From positions 1 to 17,016 of the forward strand of contig JAEWQC010000111.1 in NCBI GenBank assembly GCA_023399355.1: 17,016 bases of DNA, written 5' to 3'. Origin of the DNA: Bacillota bacterium. Lineage in GTDB: Bacteria > Bacillota > Clostridia > Acetivibrionales > DTU013. The notes under the pieces were generated by a model, which saw nothing but the letters and a program-made list of their open reading frames with translations, did no database searches and was not told where the DNA came from. Within the stretch, counting starts at the first letter, position 1. Each line of letters starts with the position of its first letter. Positions 14,276-17,016 of the stretch are shown in pieces. The position numbers and the translations under genes were made by a program.

Positions 14276-15673
14276 GTGAAGGTGACAGAGGTCAATAAGA
14301 TCGAAAGGTTGATTCCGTTATTGGATCCTAAATTCCAACCGGCCGCGCTTTTCAACAGGGACTACACGAAGAAAGCAAGTGCATCGGGCAAAAGCGAGCC
14401 TCTTATCATTGCACTTGAACGTTCCGACAGTCTGATTTCCACCTATAAGACAGTCGTGTTCAGTGATGGGAGCGGACAGGAAGCCGAGAGCTGCTTCTAT
14501 GCGGAAAGACTGGTCAAGACGCTTTTATGGAGTTGGGGCGGCTGGAAGGTTACAGTCGGAGGCCCGGCATATATTGGTAATTATATTAAGGATGCATATG
14601 CTGTGGGCGGGCAAAGAGAATTTGACGCAAAATTCATGACGCGCGTCTATGAAAAGCCCTTCACGGTGGTTGTGGCCGGAATCAATGAGGTTCCTGCTCC
14701 GAATGAAGCGCCGGCTCCGGCAGGCGGACACCTTGAAGGCTGCAGGATCGGCTTTGACGCCGGAGGCAGTGACAGGAAGGTATCCGCTGTCATAGACGGG
14801 GAAGCGGTTTACAGTGAAGAAGTAATCTGGTACCCAAAGCTGCAAAGTGATCCCGATTATCACTATAACGAAATCCTGACGGCCATGAGATCAGCTGCAG
14901 CGCATATGCCGAGAGTGGACGCCATTGGGGTCAGCTCGGCAGGCATATACATCAATAACAGGGCAATGGTTGCCTCGCTTTTTATCAAGATCCCTGAGGA
15001 TCTGTTCGACAAAAAAGTGAAGGACATTTTCCTGCGGATACAAAAAGAATTCGGGGGAATCCCGCTTCAGGTGGCAAATGACGGTGATGTAACGGCACTG
15101 GCCGGGGCAATGGACTTAAATGACACGAAAGTGCTGGGTATCGCCATGGGGACCAGTGAAGCCGCAGGTTATATTGACAGGGACGGGAATATCACAGGCT
15201 GGCTGAATGAATTGGCTTTTGTACCTGTAGATTTCAATCCGGCTGCAATGGCGGACGAGTGGTCCGGAGATATCGGCTGCGGAGTCAAATACTTCTCACA
15301 GGATGCGGTTATCAAATTGGCTGCTCCTGCCGGCATTGAACTGGATGACAAGCTTTCTCCTGCCGAAAAATTGAAATCTGTGCAATTGCTGCTTGAAAGC
15401 GGAGATAGCAGGGCGGCGGGCATATTTGAATCAATCGGTTGTTATCTGGGCTATTCCATTGCCTGTTACGCCGACTTTTATGAAATAGGCCATATCCTGG
15501 TACTTGGCCGGGTTACCTCGGGCAAGGGCGGAGAGATTATCCTCGGAAAAGCAGAAGAAGTACTGAAAATGGAATTTCCCGATTTATACGAAAAAATTGC
15601 CCTCCATCTGCCGGATGAATCCAGCAGGAGAGTCGGTCAATCCATTGCAGCCGCGAGTCTTCCGGAACTTTGA
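14276..15673 (+). CDS. ROK-like sugar kinase with about 150-residue N-terminal extension
   Basis: A 465-residue protein starting at GTG 14276 behind AAGGAGGG. The C-terminal ~310 residues have the actin-like sugar-kinase fold: phosphate-1 loop IGFDAGGSDRK (G159, D161), AIGVSSAGIYINN, the catalytic segment VANDGDVTALAGA with Asp269, and phosphate-2 loop GIAMGTSEAAGYI at 288-300. The ROK zinc motif CXCGXXGC is absent. The first ~150 residues are an added domain (ALERSDSLISTYKTVVF, GGPAYIGNYI) joined by a Pro/Ala linker, VPAPNEAPAPAGG; I do not recognise it. The likely job, from context, is phosphorylation of GlcNAc (or GlcN) at O6. The gene lies 93 bp after the SIS gene with no terminator between, and 21 to 96 bp before the deacetylase depending on that gene's start. 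Confidence 0.78.
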   Translation: MKVTEVNKIERLIPLLDPKFQPAALFNRDYTKKASASGKSEPLIIALERSDSLISTYKTVVFSDGSGQEAESCFYAERLVKTLLWSWGGWKVTVGGPAYIGNYIKDAYAVGGQREFDAKFMTRVYEKPFTVVVAGINEVPAPNEAPAPAGGHLEGCRIGFDAGGSDRKVSAVIDGEAVYSEEVIWYPKLQSDPDYHYNEILTAMRSAAAHMPRVDAIGVSSAGIYINNRAMVASLFIKIPEDLFDKKVKDIFLRIQKEFGGIPLQVANDGDVTALAGAMDLNDTKVLGIAMGTSEAAGYIDRDGNITGWLNELAFVPVDFNPAAMADEWSGDIGCGVKYFSQDAVIKLAAPAGIELDDKLSPAEKLKSVQLLLESGDSRAAGIFESIGCYLGYSIACYADFYEIGHILVLGRVTSGKGGEIILGKAEEVLKMEFPDLYEKIALHLPDESSRRVGQSIAAASLPEL

Positions 15674-15728
15674 GGATGGCAGGCGGGAGAAATAATGGAC
15701 TGGAAGCCGGAACCGGCAGGATGGCAGG
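15674..15728. repeat. short direct repeat in the kinase-deacetylase junction
   Basis: GGATGGCAGG occurs at 15674-15683 and 15719-15728, with a small GCCGG-AA-CCGGC hairpin just before the second copy. An upstream in-frame ATG at 15695 falls between the copies. The duplication may have extended the apparent reading frame upstream of the true deacetylase start. Confidence 0.4.
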
Positions 15729-15769
15729 AAGTACGAACAATCTACAAACAAGATGATTGGAGGTTTTGT

Positions 15770-16618
15770 ATGAAACTCAAAAATGCAGGTGCGGAAATAT
15801 ATGTTCCCGATCAAATGGATGAGGAAGCCGCAGTGAAGAGAACTACGCATATGGCAATATCCGCACATCAGGACGATATAGAAATTATGGCTTATCATGG
15901 AATAAGCCAGTGCTTTGGAAGAGAAGACAGCTGGTTTATGGCTGCAGTCCTCACAAACGGCGCGGGCAGCCCAAGAAACGGTCTATATGCGGATTATTCC
16001 GATGAGAGGATGCAGCAGATCAGAAAGATTGAACAGAAAAAGGCTGCTTTTGTCGGAGAATACTCTGCACTGGCTCTGTTGGACTACAGCAGTGCTGCTG
16101 TAAAAGATCCTGCAGACATCGGGTTATCAGCAGAAATCAGGGAGCTTCTCCTTGCTGCAAAACCCCGTGTAATCTATACGCACAATCTGGCTGACAAGCA
16201 TGATACCCATGTTGCTTCGGCAATGAAGGTTATAAATGCAATTCGCGCTCTGCCGGACGATGCTCTGCCGGAGAAGGTCTATGGATGTGAGGTCTGGAGG
16301 AATCTGGACTGGATGAATGATGAGGAGAAGGTTGCTTTTGATGTTTCGGCACATCCGAATATTGCTGCGGCGGTTTTGGGTGTATTTGACTCCCAGATCT
16401 GCGGCGGTAAAAGGTATGACCTCGCGACAGAAGGGCGAAGAGTGGGGAACGCGACCTATTATGCATCACATGGCACCGATGAAGCAACGGCCCTGTCCTA
16501 TGCAATGGATCTGACACCGCTGATTAAAATTAAAAATATGGATATCTGCACATATGTCACGGGATACATTGACAGGTTCAAAGCAGATGTGTACGAGAGA
16601 CTGCTCCGGAATATATGA
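15770..16618 (+). CDS. PIG-L family deacetylase, probable amino-sugar N-deacetylase
   Basis: A 282-residue cytosolic zinc hydrolase of the PIG-L/LmbE family, which removes N-acetyl groups from GlcNAc-containing molecules. The metal-binding motif is AHQDD with His33, Asp35 and Asp36 (AHPDD in most members), and the second set is THNLADKHDTH with His144 and His147. The start is placed at ATG 15770, behind GGAGG seven bases upstream and opening MKLKNAGAEIYVP, the form I expect for this group. ATG at 15695, with a weaker GGGAG, would add 25 residues that look unlike the family. It is the last gene of the SIS-kinase operon. With no NagA-type deacetylase in the window, it may act on GlcNAc-6-P or GlcNAc; deacetylation of chitobiose is the alternative. 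Confidence 0.88.
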   Translation: MKLKNAGAEIYVPDQMDEEAAVKRTTHMAISAHQDDIEIMAYHGISQCFGREDSWFMAAVLTNGAGSPRNGLYADYSDERMQQIRKIEQKKAAFVGEYSALALLDYSSAAVKDPADIGLSAEIRELLLAAKPRVIYTHNLADKHDTHVASAMKVINAIRALPDDALPEKVYGCEVWRNLDWMNDEEKVAFDVSAHPNIAAAVLGVFDSQICGGKRYDLATEGRRVGNATYYASHGTDEATALSYAMDLTPLIKIKNMDICTYVTGYIDRFKADVYERLLRNI

Positions 16619-16629
16619 ACACAAACCTA

Positions 16630-16657
16630 TTGATTGTTGCTTAAATACTGGTACAAT
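16630..16657 (+). promoter_or_regulatory. extended -10 promoter of the GH43 gene
   Basis: TTGATT at 16630-16635 and TACAAT at 16652-16657 are 16 bp apart, with TG at 16649-16650. An AT-only inverted repeat, AAATACT (16643-16649) with AGTATTT (16664-16670) followed by more T, overlaps it and could be a weak terminator for the upstream operon instead. Confidence 0.5.
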
Positions 16658-16706
16658 AATAATAGTATTTTTTGCAGCAATTTTATCATTTAAGGAGCAG
16701 ATTCTT

Positions 16707-17016
16707 ATGGACAAATCAGTAAAACAAAATGAACCCCTGGTAACGCATATTTATACAGCAGACCCGTCTGCACATGTTTTTGAAGGCAAAATCTACATCT
16801 ATCCTTCCCATGACCTTGACCACGGTGAACCCTCGAATGACAACGGCGACCAGTACAAGATGGAGGATTATCATGTCCTGTCTCTGGACGGGTTCAATTC
16901 TCTGTGCGTGGACCATGGAGAAGCTTTGCATTTGAAGAATGTCCCATGGGTAAGCAAACAAATGTGGGCGCCGGATGCCGCTTATAAAAACAATACCTAT
17001 TATTTGTATTTCCCGG
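16707..17016 (+). CDS. GH43-type glycoside hydrolase, C-terminus cut by window edge
   Basis: The first 103 residues of a five-bladed beta-propeller glycosidase are present; the rest lies beyond the window. TAAGGAG precedes the ATG. The segment YTADPSAHVFEGKIYIYPSHD carries Asp19, the position of the family's general base. WAPDAAYKNNTYYLYFP near 87-103, with Asp90, is the usual second GH43 landmark. There is no signal peptide, so the enzyme is probably cytosolic. GH43 enzymes are mostly arabinofuranosidases and xylosidases. Its substrate here is unknown and it might widen the locus to a mixed glycan. It has its own promoter and is co-oriented with the SIS operon. Confidence 0.85.
   Translation, partial: MDKSVKQNEPLVTHIYTADPSAHVFEGKIYIYPSHDLDHGEPSNDNGDQYKMEDYHVLSLDGFNSLCVDHGEALHLKNVPWVSKQMWAPDAAYKNNTYYLYFP

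Noticed and set aside
15695..15769. Longer PIG-L start at ATG 15695
   Set aside because: The extra 25 residues look unlike the family and span a short duplicated sequence; ATG 15770 has a better GGAGG site. Not fully excluded, since 15695 also has a modest site.

Overview
The window looks like a chromosomal segment of a Bacillota bacterium, Clostridia or Paenibacillus-like. The support is strong AAGGAGG-type ribosome binding sites, sigma-A style promoters, an LplB/YtcP-type ABC importer with no ATPase gene of its own, a DUF3502-type solute-binding protein and a mixed, moderate base composition. Species cannot be named from the sequence alone. Most genes fit one theme: uptake and breakdown of a GlcNAc-containing oligosaccharide, most likely of the N,N'-diacetylchitobiose type.

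Layout. (1) 1-1094, minus strand: the N-terminal 364 residues of an alpha-D-phosphohexomutase that runs off the left edge. (2) 1095-1685: divergent regulatory region with two inverted repeats and a possible decayed minus-strand gene end. (3) 1686-5238: ABC importer (two permeases, one secreted binding protein), closed by a clear terminator at 5305-5336. (4) 5340-7553: promoter, a 137-bp palindromic MITE-like element inside the presumed leader, then a large cytosolic GH20-type beta-N-acetylhexosaminidase. (5) 7748-10144, minus strand: GH94 phosphorylase of the chitobiose/cellobiose type, convergent with GH20 and sharing a bidirectional terminator. (6) 10420-10908: VanZ-family membrane protein. 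(7) 10929-11087: 14-bp tandem repeat array, then a strong promoter and a NagR/YvoA-type GntR regulator. (8) 12017-12961: AT-rich QueG-like iron-sulfur gene with no usable ATG at its apparent start, followed by a 12-bp tandem repeat. (9) 13060-16618: promoter and GntR-type operator, then a SIS-domain deaminase/isomerase, a ROK-like kinase with a long N-terminal extension, and a PIG-L deacetylase. (10) 16707-end: start of a GH43-type glycosidase with its own promoter.

How the genes could work together (inference). The importer brings in the oligosaccharide. GH20 trims GlcNAc from it. GH94 splits the disaccharide with phosphate into GlcNAc-1-P and GlcNAc. The phosphohexomutase would turn GlcNAc-1-P into GlcNAc-6-P, and the ROK-like kinase would make GlcNAc-6-P from free GlcNAc. 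The PIG-L protein would remove the acetyl group (no NagA is present here), and the SIS protein would convert GlcN-6-P to fructose-6-P plus ammonia. The GntR regulator would sense an amino-sugar phosphate and repress the SIS-kinase-deacetylase operon through a GGTNNNNACC operator just downstream of its transcription start. No rRNA, tRNA, CRISPR array or intact transposase was seen.
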